64,000 nucleotides of DNA, taken from positions 12,640,409 through 12,704,408 of the forward strand of contig OY987250.1 in NCBI GenBank assembly GCA_963920765.1, given 5' to 3'. Shown here one piece after another: positions 44,541 to 56,549 of this stretch. The stretch comes from Ulota crispa. Its lineage: Eukaryota; Streptophyta; Bryopsida; Orthotrichales; Orthotrichaceae. Numbering within the stretch: position 1 is the stretch's first letter; every line of letters begins with the position of its first letter. A model generated the notes under the pieces. The model was not told the origin of the DNA, did not search any database, and saw nothing but the letters and a program-made list of their open reading frames with translations. A program made the translations under genes and the position numbers.

Positions 44541-47500
44541 ATGTTTTTTGACTCAATTTTTTTTATATCGTGACTCTTATTCATCAAAGAAAAATATCTA
44601 CTTCAATGTAGATGCAAATGCCAAAATAAATGCACATACATATGGTTCAATAAAACAACTTTGTCTCTCATGCACGGGGAGTGCACTATACATGATGTTT
44701 GTGGGTAACGTGCGTTCAAGCCCCTATAAGATGGGGGCTATGTAGGTAAAAAAATTGATTTCTATAGGGCTATATTTACCTAAATTTCTAATTTTTGACA
44801 ATTTAATGTACCCTAGGCTTCATTTGAATTAAGCTCTTTTGATATTTTTGTATACCATATGTTCTTTATAAATACACAATGACACAAACAAAATTACACA
44901 CCCGTAATCAAAAACCAATCACTTCAAAACATAAATTTTAACCAATCACATAATACTTCAAACAAGAACTTGAGAGAAAATAGAAAACATGGAAAAGCAT
45001 ATAGTACACCTAAAAGTAGATTTGTAAATTCAATACAAGATGAAGGAAAAAGTAGTGAAACCAATTCCACTTCAACCACAAATCCCTTTTAAGTTGAGTA
45101 CACAAAGAAATCAAAGAAAACATGGGAAATGAACTTGTGCGTAAAGATAGCGTTGCACTTGAACCCTTACAAAATCCAAAAACCACCCATGAACATAAAG
45201 AGTTGTTGAAAAATCTAAGACAAACCTTGCAATCAAAACCACAAAACATGCAAGCGTGCAAGCGGGAGTTGCTAAAGCACAATCCAACCCTCAAACCCCA
45301 CGCTAACCCTAAGCCTAGGCCACAAGCCTATAAATGAACAGCAAAGGAAGCTTCATCCACGTGTCCAAACATGTATTATTACATGTACATCATTTATTAA
45401 CCCTGTGACCCTAAGCTACTGCTGAATACAACTGACATTGGATACTTGGACGTGGATCAAACATGGGATACTTTGTCATACTAAAAACATGAGATGCTTT
45501 AGCTAAGCATTATATAGTTAAAATATATCCAATAAAAGTGTAGGTTTTGTTTTTTGAATATTAGCAAGGCTATTGTACAATTAAAAAATTATAATTCTCA
45601 TTATTATGCCCTACCCTTCATTATTTATAAAGAGCCTACACCCATTTCAATGATGCTTACTTTTTATAAATCCATATCAAAAATTTAGGACCAAGGCAAT
45701 TATAATAACCCTTCATTTGATTGCACGTGTTCAATACAAAAAAAGGGAGTGCACTCCCCGTTCTCTCATGTAGGTACCTAGTATACTCAAAAAGCAACCT
45801 CCCTAACCATATAGACCTTGGATTTGGTTTTTTGTGTGCGATAAAATCTGGTCTTTCTATCGAAGAGTAGTATCAACGAGTTTTTTGCATCATAATACAC
45901 TTTACAATTGTCACAAATTATAACTAGCCTTTTTCTGAAGTGCAAAGTTTTATAAGTGACATTTTCAAAAGCCATGAGATGTTTTTTTTTTTTAAACCAT
46001 TAAACAAGATTTGTTACTTGAGAGTTTGAAAGCTCAGAAACTTAATATTTTGATCAAAGCTAGGTAACGCTTATAAAATAGAGTTTACTTCATCCAATGA
46101 GGTTGTAGAAGAGCTCTTTTATTGCTTTTTACAAATTGTATCTGAAAGAAAGAACTTAATAATAAACTAACATGTACAATTATTTACATGATTATTTTAT
46201 GTTAATTAATTTTTAAGTTTTATCATAAATACATTGGCGCTTTCTTACCGATGTTTGTAGAACCATAATTTACTGATGTAGTTTTCAAGTTTATTGGACA
46301 AGTGAACGTGTTAGTGAATTACACTTGAGGGATGAGAAGTTGGTCAAAAGCTTTGATTCCATTAGCAGAGTAAGAATTTAAACTTTCTGGTGGGCAATTG
46401 TTTCTTTTACTAAACAAAATACTTAAATGTGATTCTTTTACACCTGCAAACATCCATTCTTTGGATGAAATTCTTTGTAGATCTTATTCAACATTATTTT
46501 GCCCTGTTATCGGTTCTTCAGAACTGCAGTCACCTCTATTCTACCAAAAACGTTACATAGTGTTAATTTTATCATCGAACTAATATATTTCTCAATTATA
46601 TTTGGAAATTAGTTCAAATTTATTTTTTTATAGTGACTCGCTTAAACAATAGAGACAGTACATGAAATCATCATTAGAATCAACAAATTACCTACATAGT
46701 AACTCTTTCAGGACCCTGAAGGCTTACGAAAGTGGTAATTGATTATTTTAGTTTTTATGCTTTTTGAATGGACTATTGCAAAGCCAAATTTCAATGATGT
46801 TTTAAATATTTTGGTCAACAATGCCCAATCAAAGCTAAAAATCATGAAGCATTCAACAATAAATTAGTCACATTGTTGAAAAGTTGACAAAAGTTGCTTT
46901 TTAAGCGTACCCAAAATGTAATTCATATATTTTGTGCAACTCCTTTGATGACATTTGAAATCATTCATTGTCCAAATAGTGGATGCTTGCACTCTCAAGG
47001 ACTAAACTATGAACATTTTTAGGATATTGATGCTTTTATAGAACTGTCCTACTAGAAAGAGTGCAATTGAGGATTTTGGAAGTGATTACGATACCGTACT
47101 TTGATAGCAGCTTCGGCAAAAATTAATTCTTGAAATATTTGCCTGAATTGCCTAGAATTTGGAAAATTATTTCTAAATAGTGCTGAAAAAAAAAGAAATT
47201 ATACAAAAATGTGCTAAAATAAGAATAAAAACACTACCAAATAAGTTTTGTAATTACATTGAATTACACATAGATCACAATATAAAATTTGAGCTCAAAG
47301 TTGCAAAATCAAGCAACACACATATTTTCAACTCATTTTTGTCAACTTCTCTAAATGTTCATTGTAGAATTATTTGTTGGATAATTTTCATTTTATTAAA
47401 ACACAACCTCACATTAAAAAAAGAATTTTCATACAAAATACAAGCAAAAGTTAGTTCATAAATACAATACATTAAGGCAACATGAGAAATTATCAACTAC

Positions 47501-47956
47501 CATTTTTTTCATGAATGTCATCTTTTCAATGAATACTAAAATGAAGATCATCTCAAATTGTTGATCATATCAATTTGATACAATAGCCAACTACCTCATT
47601 TATAATATTTGACTTGAATGAATGCCTATGTATATATTTTGAAAGTGATTAATTTTTTTAAAACTTTTTTTTGAGTTACCTAATCAAGTTTTTGCACTTC
47701 AATTAATTATTTGACATGCAAGTGCCAAACCTACTAGTAAGGTATGGTAAGCAGCAAAATTTTCCCAAGTTCCCTACTTCATAATTTTAGATTTTGATGA
47801 AGAGACTGTCACTTTGTTGGTATTTTGTCATTTTTTCAACAAAAACAAGGACAAGCAACAAAAAAAAAAAACCTTCCAAAGCACTAGCAAATCACTTACA
47901 ATAGTAATTTCTTTGGACAAAGTACACTAAATATTGCATTTAAATTGCCTAAACAA
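44541..47956. other. Gene-free AT-rich spacer
   Basis: No gene recognised in either strand. A GGGGAGTGCACT motif occurs at about 44678 and inverted at about 45748, which could mark the ends of a decayed element of roughly 1.1 kb, but no other support was found. Confidence 0.35.
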
Positions 47957-48250
47957 ATAGGTTGCCTTACCTTGAAAAGTTATCTCATGACTCATTGCTT
48001 GGCCACTTGAAAAGGTATGCAACTATCATACTACTAAAATCATAGTAATTTTTGTAATATCTTATTGCCAATTTATCACGTAGATACAATTCGAAGACTT
48101 ACTAGTATTTTTACCTTGCATTCTATATAACATATAAAAATCCTAATAAAACTACAATGGTGAATACATAATGTAGCAAGCACCAACCCCTACTCTAGAA
48201 ACTAAGATTCCACATGGTTTACAACTTGGACATTGCTAGTTTGTTTTTTT
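47957..48250. repeat. Partial copy of the fold-back family C arm
   Basis: GGTTGCCTTACCTTG, TTATCTCATGACTCATTGCTTGG and CCACTTGAAAAGGTATGCAAC match the right arm of 48430-49135. The following part matches 12720-12880. Confidence 0.55.
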
Positions 48251-48340
48251 GCAACCATGATGTTGTTTCTAGGCCCTTTACAAATTGTTCATTGCAATGA
48301 TAATTGATGAAAAAACTTGAACATGAAAGTATTTATATAT

Positions 48341-48455
48341 AGTGTAAGATGTCAAGAAACTAGTGGGGGGCAACCTAACCGTAATATTCAATGTACACAA
48401 AATAGTGAATTTAGGTTGCCCCATACTAATTTCTTGACATTTCACACTATTTTAA
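48341..48455. repeat. Hairpin element at the edge of the fold-back
   Basis: AGTGTAAGATGTCAAGAAAC on the left pairs with TTTCTTGACATTTCACACT on the right, and GGGGCAACCTAA with TTAGGTTGCCCC inside, giving a 115-bp hairpin that shares its right half with the larger fold-back. Confidence 0.65.
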
Positions 48456-49135
48456 CATTTACCAAGAGTAAAATAAATTTTGTCAATAATTACTATGATA
48501 AAAATGCTAGGAAACAAGTAGAGGCTAGGCAAAGCAATAAGCACCAAAGCAAGGGAGCAAGGAAGCTGAAACTTCAGAAAAAATTAGAAGTTATTGTAGC
48601 ATAAAGATTGTTGCATGCCCCTCTAAGTGGCTAAGGGTGAGTCATGAAATAACTTTGCCAAGGTAAGACAACCGAATTGTTAAGGCAACCTAAATGCCCT
48701 ATTTGTGTACACCAAATAGTGCATTCACTAGTAAAAAGCAGGTCCTAAATGACTAAGTGACAATGACTAAACCACAATTGCAATGACTATACAACAATTA
48801 CAAAATGAGCCTACAGTTATGGTTTAGTCATTGTAACTTAGTCATTTAGGACCTGTTTTTTTATTAGTGATTTAGTCTGCCTTAACAATTAGGTTGTCTT
48901 AACTTGGCAAAGTTACCTCATTACTCACCTTTGGCCACTTGAAGGGGCATGCAACTATCTTTATGCTGTAATAATTCCTAGTTATGTAATAAACTTCAAC
49001 TTCCTTGCTCCCTTACTTTGGCATTTATTGCTGCGCCTAGCCTCTACTTGTTTCCTTCATTTTTTATCATAGTAATTATTAACAAAAGTTATTTTACTCT
49101 TGGTAAAAATTTAAATAGTGTGAAATGTCAAGAAA
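48430..49135. mobile_element. Fold-back element, family C, about 265-bp arms
   Basis: The left arm (48430 to about 48695) and right arm (about 48873-49135) are inverse copies at roughly 85% identity by eye. Landmarks: CAAGAGTAAAATAA, ACAAGTAGAGGCTAGGC, GGGAGCAAGGAAG, GCATGCCCCT and CTTTGCCAAG. A second element occupies the centre. No coding capacity. Confidence 0.8.
48726..48869. mobile_element. CACTA-like mini-element nested in the fold-back
   Basis: A 144-bp element with ends CACTAGTAAAAAGCAGGTCC and GGACCTGTTTTTTTATTAGTG. These begin with the CACTA signature of CACTA (CMC/EnSpm) transposons. The 3-bp target duplication ATT is present on both sides (48723-48725 and 48870-48872). Inner arms pair AAATGACTAAGT with ACTTAGTCATTT. 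Confidence 0.8.
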
Positions 49136-49163
49136 CCTAAATGTACTATATAGCGTAGTAATC

Positions 49164-50123
49164 AACCCCTAAAGGTCCAAGCCCTTTTTTTTTGTGAAAG
49201 TCACTGAAAACTACCACTTTTGGGGGAATGAGTAGAATGATAGGAAAAAAGTTTTTTTTGGAAATCCAACTATAGGATCTTGCCCTAGACTATGGGAGGT
49301 ACTTGTGGGAAAAAAATCAGCTCATTCTAGATGTAAAAGTGAGATATTGACATCTAAAGTGAAAAAAAAAGTTCGTTTTCCTGCTACCCAATAATTTCAG
49401 AAGCCTTTGACCACTCCTATATCAATTAAACTCTATGCAAAACTAAAGTTTTTTCTTTTCCCATGTAGAAGACCAAGTTGGGTATATGTGGAAGTATTTT
49501 CAAATGAATTGGAGGTGTGAATCATACTTTGTAAAATCTTGCAATGGCTTAAGCCCATGAAATTTGCATATACACTAGGCAAAATTGGAGGATTTATGTA
49601 AATTGAGAAATTTGGATTACTTTGATCCAAATAGTGAAAACCAAGGAATCTTAGTCTACTACAACTTGGGAAAAAAAAGTAAAAAAAAAAATACAAAATG
49701 AGTTTAAAAAAGTAAAGCACCAAATTTTATAAGGAGCAAAAGAAATGGAGGTTTGGGAGTCCCATACCTACCTGCAAACTAAAACTTCTCATAGCTTTCA
49801 TCTCATCAATTGGAATTGGATGATTCAAAGCTTCCCACATACATAAAAATCTAAAGAACTAATTTCAAATTATTATTTAAAAAAAATTATTTAAAAAAAA
49901 TACAAATTTTTTTAGACTGCCTATTTCTCCAACGTTTTTCAATTATTCATGCATAACTTCTTCAATAAATGTTAGAATGAAGAAAAAATTAGATGCCCAC
50001 ATAGATCTTTGAATTCCCCATCTTCAATGAAAGTCTTAGAAAATCACATAAAGTAGTTTAGCTGTTGGTACATGCCCAAAACCCTACTTGGCCCCCAAGG
50101 GACCACTTGGGCCTTTAGGGGTT
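49164..50123. mobile_element. Non-autonomous element, family N copy 1
   Basis: About 960 bp, noncoding. Ends AACCCCTAAAGGTCCAAG and CTTGGGCCTTTAGGGGTT are inverse of each other. The interior shares CCTACCTGCAAACTAAAA, CTTTCATCTCATCAATTGG and GATTCAAAGCTTCCCA with copy 2. Confidence 0.6.
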
Positions 50124-50316
50124 AAGATAGACACATCCATACTTGACCGTTTAAGGGTTTGGGGTACCTCAAGGTTTTGGAGAATTCAAGAAAATAATTT
50201 GTAGGGTTAGCCTTTCAACAAGCTATCATGGAAAATAATTCTTGTGGAAAAATGCATTGTAGATTATTTTAAATTAAAGGGCAAAGTTGCAGCTCATAAG
50301 GTGCCTATTAGTAACT

Positions 50317-50968
50317 CTAGCCCCTAAAGGCTTTTGACTATGTTTTCATCAAAATTGCCCCAAAATTGTCATTTGTAGTGCAAGTATAAAATTTTAGAAA
50401 CAAATTATTTTTGGACACATCTAATTGTGAGATCTTGTAGTACACTAGTATCCAAAAATGTCAAAAAAAATTCAAAAATTTTTGCCATGTGGATTTTTAG
50501 GCAATTGAATTTGAATTGACAAAAAGTCATTTTTTGTCCCTGCAAAAATCCGGGCAGCTGCACTTCACAAGGTCATATTTGTATGAAAAAAGTTTCAAAA
50601 TGGTTGTAATTTTTTGTATTCATTCTTCAAGGCAAGTTAGGTACACACTTGGAAAATTTCAAATCATTTGGAAATGTATAACACATAAGAAAAAAATAGT
50701 AAATAAAAAGAAGTAGAGAATGATACAAAACAATAAGTTGTTAAGAATTTAATTATGAAAAATGAAAATTCCAATCCCAATGGTCAAAATGTTGTAATGA
50801 ACAATCTACATATTTTGGATTTATTTTTTTTCCAAAATGTTAAAAATTGAATAAAACATAGGATTTAAAAGTTTTTTTTAGAGTAGGGAATCCATATCTG
50901 CCTGCAAACAAAATATCCTCATAACTTTCATCTCATTGATGAAAATTGAATGATTCAAAGCTTCCCAA

Positions 50969-51034
<66 letters not shown>

Positions 51035-51312
51035 CTATCTATCTAAAGAACCAATTTCAAAAAACAGAATTCACAAAATGTAATTTTTAAAGAAGTTTTT
51101 TAAGTTGCCCCCCAAACAAAAAAAATACATATCATGCAATAACTTTTGAACCATGAAGTCAAAAGTTATGAAACTTGTTGGGCCTTAAAGCTACTCCTTG
51201 GACACATCATGTGTGAAAATTTCAAAGAAAAAAAATGAGAAATTCATTTTTTAATGCGCTGCCCAAAATTGCCATGTTGCCAAAAAACATTGTTTGGGCC
51301 TTCAGGGGTTAG
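50317..51312. mobile_element. Non-autonomous element, family N copy 2
   Basis: About 1 kb, noncoding. Ends CTAGCCCCTAAAGGC and GGGCCTTCAGGGGTTAG. The interior follows copy 1 in order and includes a (TA)n expansion at 50971-51030 that copy 1 lacks. Confidence 0.6.
50971..51030. repeat. (AT)n microsatellite, 30 units
   Basis: Sixty uninterrupted bases of AT repeat inside family N copy 2. Confidence 0.98.
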
Positions 51313-51639
51313 ACTAACGTTAAAACTGCTTGGATATGTTCTTGTAATGGCACTGGATGGTCCCAATCCCAACCATCTCATAGCAACCTAGCAATTGACA
51401 TGTGACAAAATTTGCTTGTATAAATGATATTCACTACTCTATTATGAGTCCAACAATGTGTGGTGACAGCCTCAAATCTAGGGTGCGGGATTGGGTAGGG
51501 GTTAAGGAATGGGTGTGTCCACTTTAGAACAATATGAACAGCCATTTATTGGCCTCATTCTTCCCATAACACCCGTAAATGAAGCACAATGCAAGTTATC
51601 TTGTAGAAATCCTAGATTTGAGAAAAATCTGATATATAT

Positions 51640-51772
51640 CCAAATACTCCACAGCATCTTCTTCTCTATCCAGAGCCGCCATAGATCGTACTCCTGCTCG
51701 ATACTCCCGTTGGATGCTCGAATTGCTGCACAGCTCCGCCTCCGAAGCTTTTGATCTCACAATCTAATTCAG
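51640..51772 (+). promoter_or_regulatory. Probable noncoding first exon of the stand-alone HSDH gene
   Basis: C/T-rich stretch ending CTAATTCAG|GTGAGC, a good donor at 51773. The partner acceptor is TTGTCGCAG at 52929, 49 bp before the coding start. The upstream limit is not defined by the sequence. Confidence 0.5.
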
Positions 51773-51990
51773 GTGAGCCATAGCCCAGAGTTCCATTAGA
51801 AAGGGAATTCGTCATTGCTGTGCTGGTAAGTTGAATCACTCTGTGCGAGTGGAGAGATTTCTAGGGCTTGAGTTTACATTTTGTGAAGAGTGATCACATT
51901 TAAGATATAAATGTCCGTGTCAATTTAGTTTATGAACTGCTTGATCACACTTTCTAACCTAGATTATCGCGTTACATTGAGTTTCTTTAC

Positions 51991-52780
51991 ATTGAGCATG
52001 AAGCATTTCGTATTGGTTTAAGTGAGGAGAATAGCAGCTGAATCTGTATGCTATTTTAGGAAGAAGTAGCGTTTGATCAATTGCCGATTCTGCTGTTGAC
52101 TTCTTGATCATTTTTCTAAGCTTGTGTTGTCGTGATGTATTGAATTACTTTCCATTGAGCATGAAGCATTTCGTATTGGTTTAAGTGAGGAGAATATACT
52201 ATTTTAGGAAGAATTAGCGTTTGATTAATTACCAATTCTACTGTGAGGAATCTGGACTTCTTGATCATTTTTCTAAAGTGTTATTGCGATGTACTATTTT
52301 TTTAAATATTGAGCATGAAGCATTTTGTTATGGTTAAAGTGAGGAGAATAGCAGGGGAATCTGTATATCATTTTAGGAAGAATTAGCCGATTCTGCTGTG
52401 AGGAAACTTGACTTCGTGATCGTTTTTTTTAAGCTTGTGTTATCGCGATGTATTGGTGCTTTTTTATTTATTGAGCATGAAGCATTTTGTATTGGTTTAA
52501 GTGGAGTAGAATAGCATGTGAATCTGCGTCTGCTATTTTAGGAAGAATTAATGTTTGAGTAATTACCGATTCTGCTGTGAGGAAACTTGAACTTCTTGAT
52601 CATTTTTCTTAGCTTGTGTTATCGCAATGTATTGAGCTTTTTTACATTGAGCATGAAGCACTTCGTAATGGTTCAAGTGAGGTTGAATAACAGGGGAGGT
52701 GATGTCCATATACGTTTGTAGGAAGAACAAGCGTTTGATGAATCGGCGATTCTGCTTTCAGGAATCTTATTGTTGATAGA
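51991..52780. repeat. Tandem repeat, about 160-bp unit x 5, in HSDH leader intron
   Basis: The anchor ATTGAGCATGAAGCATTT starts at 51991, 52153, 52308, 52470 and 52646 (periods 162, 155, 162, 176). Each unit also carries GTTTAAGTGAGGAGAATA, AGGAAGAATTAGCG and CCGATTCTGCTGTGAGGAA variants. The array lies wholly inside the leader intron (51773-52929). Confidence 0.9.
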
Positions 52781-52978
52781 GCACTCGCGGCTGTTGAAGT
52801 TTTTTTTCACGTTTTTGGTGAGAGGATTGAATTTTAAACTCTGGTACTTTTTAGCTGGAATTAGATGCTAACTTGACTGTAACTTATCAGTTTGTTATTA
52901 ATTTGGGTTTAGGTGCTAATTTGTCGCAGGTGAAGGCTTTGAGGTGATTGTGGCGTACTTGCGTTTGTTCGTGAAAGG

Positions 52979-55900
52979 ATGGCTGCTTCTCAAGTAGTCG
53001 GTTTGGTTTCCCCGGATGAGCCTGAAAAGGTGAGTTTGTAGATTTTTCTCAAAGTCTGGAATCGAGACGTTTGTAGTTCATCTTAGAGCTTAGAATTTGA
53101 ATGTGAAAAATTGAGATTTATCTGGTTGCTGCTGGCGTCTAGTATGCGTTAGAGCAGTTTTACTTCTATATATGTTACTTTCAAATTTTATAGAATGGAC
53201 CTTTGCAAAGTCTGTTATTTTCTGTAGGGCTGGTGTTTTTGTATGTACTGGAGAGCTAGTCTTGAAGTTTTCTAATCTTGAAGTTTTATTTGATTGCATG
53301 GTTTTAGGCCAACATTGTCGGCACTCCGCTATCAGTTGGACTTATTGGACCCGGTCTGATAGGAAAAGCTCTCCTTCACCAATTCAAAGATCAGGTATTG
53401 GTACTCTCCTATCAATGCTTACTGTTGTTCTAATTCAGCAGTTCGTAGTCTTGCTTGGAAACGGATCCCACAAGCACAAGTGATTCACATTACTCTGACA
53501 ATGCCATTCGTAGTTGGTTTGAGTAATAACGATTTTGTTCCCTTATTTCTCCAGATCGCAACGCTGAAAGAGGAATTCCAAATCGACTTGCGCGTCATGG
53601 GAATCATGGACTCGAAGAAAATGTACCGTGATCACTTGTAAGAATACTCTAACACTTATGACAGTTCTTCTGTATTTATTCTTACATCGTTTTACAATTG
53701 ATTAACTAATTTGAGCGTGTCCCTTCATAAAGGATGCTCTCGGTGTCATTGTGGAGAAATTAATTACGCTGGATTGTCCAAACGCACAATAATGCAAAAC
53801 TGCGGTACATTAGTTTGAAGCCCCAAGTGCAAGGGGTCGGAACAACCTTTTTCTGGTTGTTTGAGCATCCTAATTTCTCCTAAAGACAGGATATGGATTT
53901 TATTTTTGGATATGGACTGCCACAAGTCTTTTGCCTGAGTTACATGGTCTCCGCAGAGGTCTAGACATATCGAAATGGAAGGAGTTGCTTGACACGCATG
54001 GAGTCTCGGCAGACGTGTCAAAGTTCACAGCACATTTGGAGAGTCAGGATTTTCCTAATGCTGTGATAATAGACTGCACAGCAAGCGCCCAAGTTTCTCA
54101 GATGTATTATGAGTGGATCAGCAAGGGCATACATGTTGTGACTCCTAACAAGAAGACCAATTCAGGTCCCTTCGACCAGGTGCACCCTCGCCTGTAGTCA
54201 GCATGGTAATATGTATTAGTTTCATTGTACTGTACTGTGGCCTACCAAAAAAATTGTCGCAGTTTTTATTTCACCTTCCTCTCGTGGATTTGAGGAGCTT
54301 TCAGTTCAAAAACACATACATCAAACAACTCAGTAAGCAGCTTGTCAAAATCAAAAAATAATGTGCTGACTATTTTTTGTTGCCAAAAATGACTTCAAAA
54401 AAGGTGAAAATTTGGAGAGGCGACAATCTTTTTGGTAGGGCATTGTACAGTACATTACTTCATGCCACAGTCCTGGATGTCGAATTAATGATAAATCCTG
54501 TAAAGATTCAAATCTCACTATGTGTTAGATTTGAATGTTTTTGTCCAGGTCTTTCTGTTCTTCGCTAGTTCTTGATCAGACTTCTAGCATTGAGAGCTTC
54601 AGTTGGGCATTTTTGAGGTGTGTTTTGAGTGACCAGAGAGACGGTGTATCTTAAACCTGTTTCTTGCAGTATAAGCGAATAAGAGAGCTCCAGCGGAAAT
54701 CACACATGCATTATTTTTATGAGGCCACTGTTGGGGCTGGGCTGCCTGTAATCAGCACCCTGCGTAGTCTTGTCGAAACTGGTGACAAGATTCTGAAGGT
54801 GGAGGGTGTTTTTAGGTAATCCGAGAACATATATGATGCTTCTTCACAAGCTTTATTAATATAATGACAACTCTAGGCCATCTTTATTTTTAGTTGACCT
54901 GACCCTTACAAGGAATCGTGTTGATGCAGCGGCACTCTCAGTTACATTTTCAACAGCTTCAACGGTGAAAAGTCTTTCAGTCAGATTGTGACCGAAGCAA
55001 AGGCTGCTGGATATACGGAGCCTGATCCCAGAGATGACCTTTCTGGCATGGATGTTGCACGAAAGGTATGCCCTTCTTAGGATATTGCTCACGTGAAATT
55101 GTAGGTTGTGCAGAATATATGCCTACTCCAGTGCTTCGTTTGATATACAGTATGTTATGGTTATATAAGAGAGGGATTTTCCTGGTTTGGCGTTTAAGTG
55201 ACTAACTCTTTAGTTGAACGTTTCAGGTTGTCATTCTTGCTCGGGAGTGTGGATTGCAGTTGGAAATTGATGACATCAAAGTTCAGAGTCTGGTTCCAAA
55301 ACCACTTCAGGTAATGTCCTCCTCAGGCAACCTTTCATGTTAAAGAAAAAAGTGATTTCTTTTTCACACCGCCAAAAATACCCAAGCCAAGCGAGATCAA
55401 AACGAGGGCAGCAGCACCTTGTGAAAAGACCTCCGGCTAATGCTGGAGGTCCTATTTTCTGCCTATTTTATTTGATTGCTTGCACAAATTTCGGCCTCAC
55501 AACTGAAGCCAAGGATATGTTCCAAAAAACACGCGGGTCCGTTGTTCTTTATCATCCTCAGATTTACAATCTATGTCTTGTATATTGCAGGAGTTGAGCT
55601 CCATTGACGAGTTTTTGAAAGAGCTTCCCAACTTCGACCAGGACATAGAATCACGAAGAAAAGATGCCGAAGCATCAGGGGAGGTGAGTTGAAGCATCCC
55701 ATTTCTTTTCACCGAAAATCGTTCAAAATCTTGAATCAGAATTTTCTTGTATTTAAAAATCTTGCACTGATTTTGAAATTCAAATTTCCTTGCAGGTGTT
55801 GCGGTATGTAGGTGTAGTCGACGTTAAGGCTAATGAAGGAAGAGTAGAGCTGCAAAGTTTCTCGAAATCAAATGCTTTTGCTCAGCTCTCAGGTTCCGAC

Positions 55901-56041
55901 AATTTGATCTCTTTTACAACATCGAGGTACTTGAGGCAGCCTCTTATTGTGAGGGGCCCTGGGGCTGGTCCAGAAGTCACGGCAGCAGGAGTGTTCAGTG
56001 ACCTTTTACGGGTCGCTTTCTACTTGGGTGCCCCTTCATAA
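52979..56041 (+). CDS. Stand-alone homoserine dehydrogenase, 9 coding exons, 382 aa
   Basis: NAD(P)-dependent reduction of aspartate semialdehyde to homoserine. Exons: 52979-53029, 53308-53394, 53555-53637, 53957-54179, 54670-54815, 54930-55065, 55227-55310, 55591-55683, 55796-56041; all in phase. NADP loop GPGLIG is at 31-36, [13 protein letters not shown] at 136-148 and [16 protein letters not shown] ends at 242, with catalytic D238 and K242 by analogy with yeast HSD. C-terminal [18 protein letters not shown] and FYLGAPS are complete. No kinase or ACT region. Only about 27 residues precede the dehydrogenase fold, so a normal plastid transit peptide is missing. Exons of 83, 223, 146, 136, 84 and 93 nt are the same lengths as exons 12-17 of the bifunctional gene at 20456-29693; one 46-residue exon differs by a single residue. 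Arabidopsis has a comparable single-domain protein (At5g21060). The sequence shows no defect. Confidence 0.94.
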
Positions 56042-56254
56042 ATCTTTGTCTGACAGGTTTTGAGAGTGTACGAATACATTTCATTTATGCAAGTGCCTTT
56101 TTTATTGCACTGTTTCCTCATGGTTTCGTTGCGATGTGGACATGTAGTCCACTGAGTCAGGTGGAATGCATTTTAATTATGATTGTAGTATTTTAAGGTA
56201 CCTTTTGACTTACTTTGTGGACACAGTTCGCGGCCTTGAAAGTTACCTGTGAGC

Positions 56255-56541
56255 AGGGCTATTTTTTTTCATTTTTTAAGAAGTAAGGAAGTGGCGATTT
56301 AAAATGTTATAGTGGTGCTTCAAATTTCAACATTCATCCACATATTGGATAGAAAATATCACATTAGTACATATTACATGTCTATAATTTGGTTTTCATC
56401 CACAATTTGGCAATTTCATTTCTTGTTTGTTTAAAATTTGAAGCCTTTTTGGCGATTTCATCCAAGCTTTTTGACATTTTTTAGCCAGACTGGTTTTTTT
56501 GGTGCAATCTGGCACCAGAAAGCCAAAAAAAATAGCACAGG
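56255..56541. mobile_element. hAT-like MITE, family E copy 2, 8-bp target duplication
   Basis: A 287-bp noncoding element. CTGTGAGC at 56247-56254 is repeated exactly at 56542-56549, the 8-bp duplication typical of hAT. Ends contain GCTATTTTTTTT in inverted form. It is the inverse-orientation partner of 30612-30925 and lies about 210 bp after the HSDH stop, possibly in its 3' UTR. Confidence 0.75.
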
Positions 56542-56549
56542 CTGTGAGC

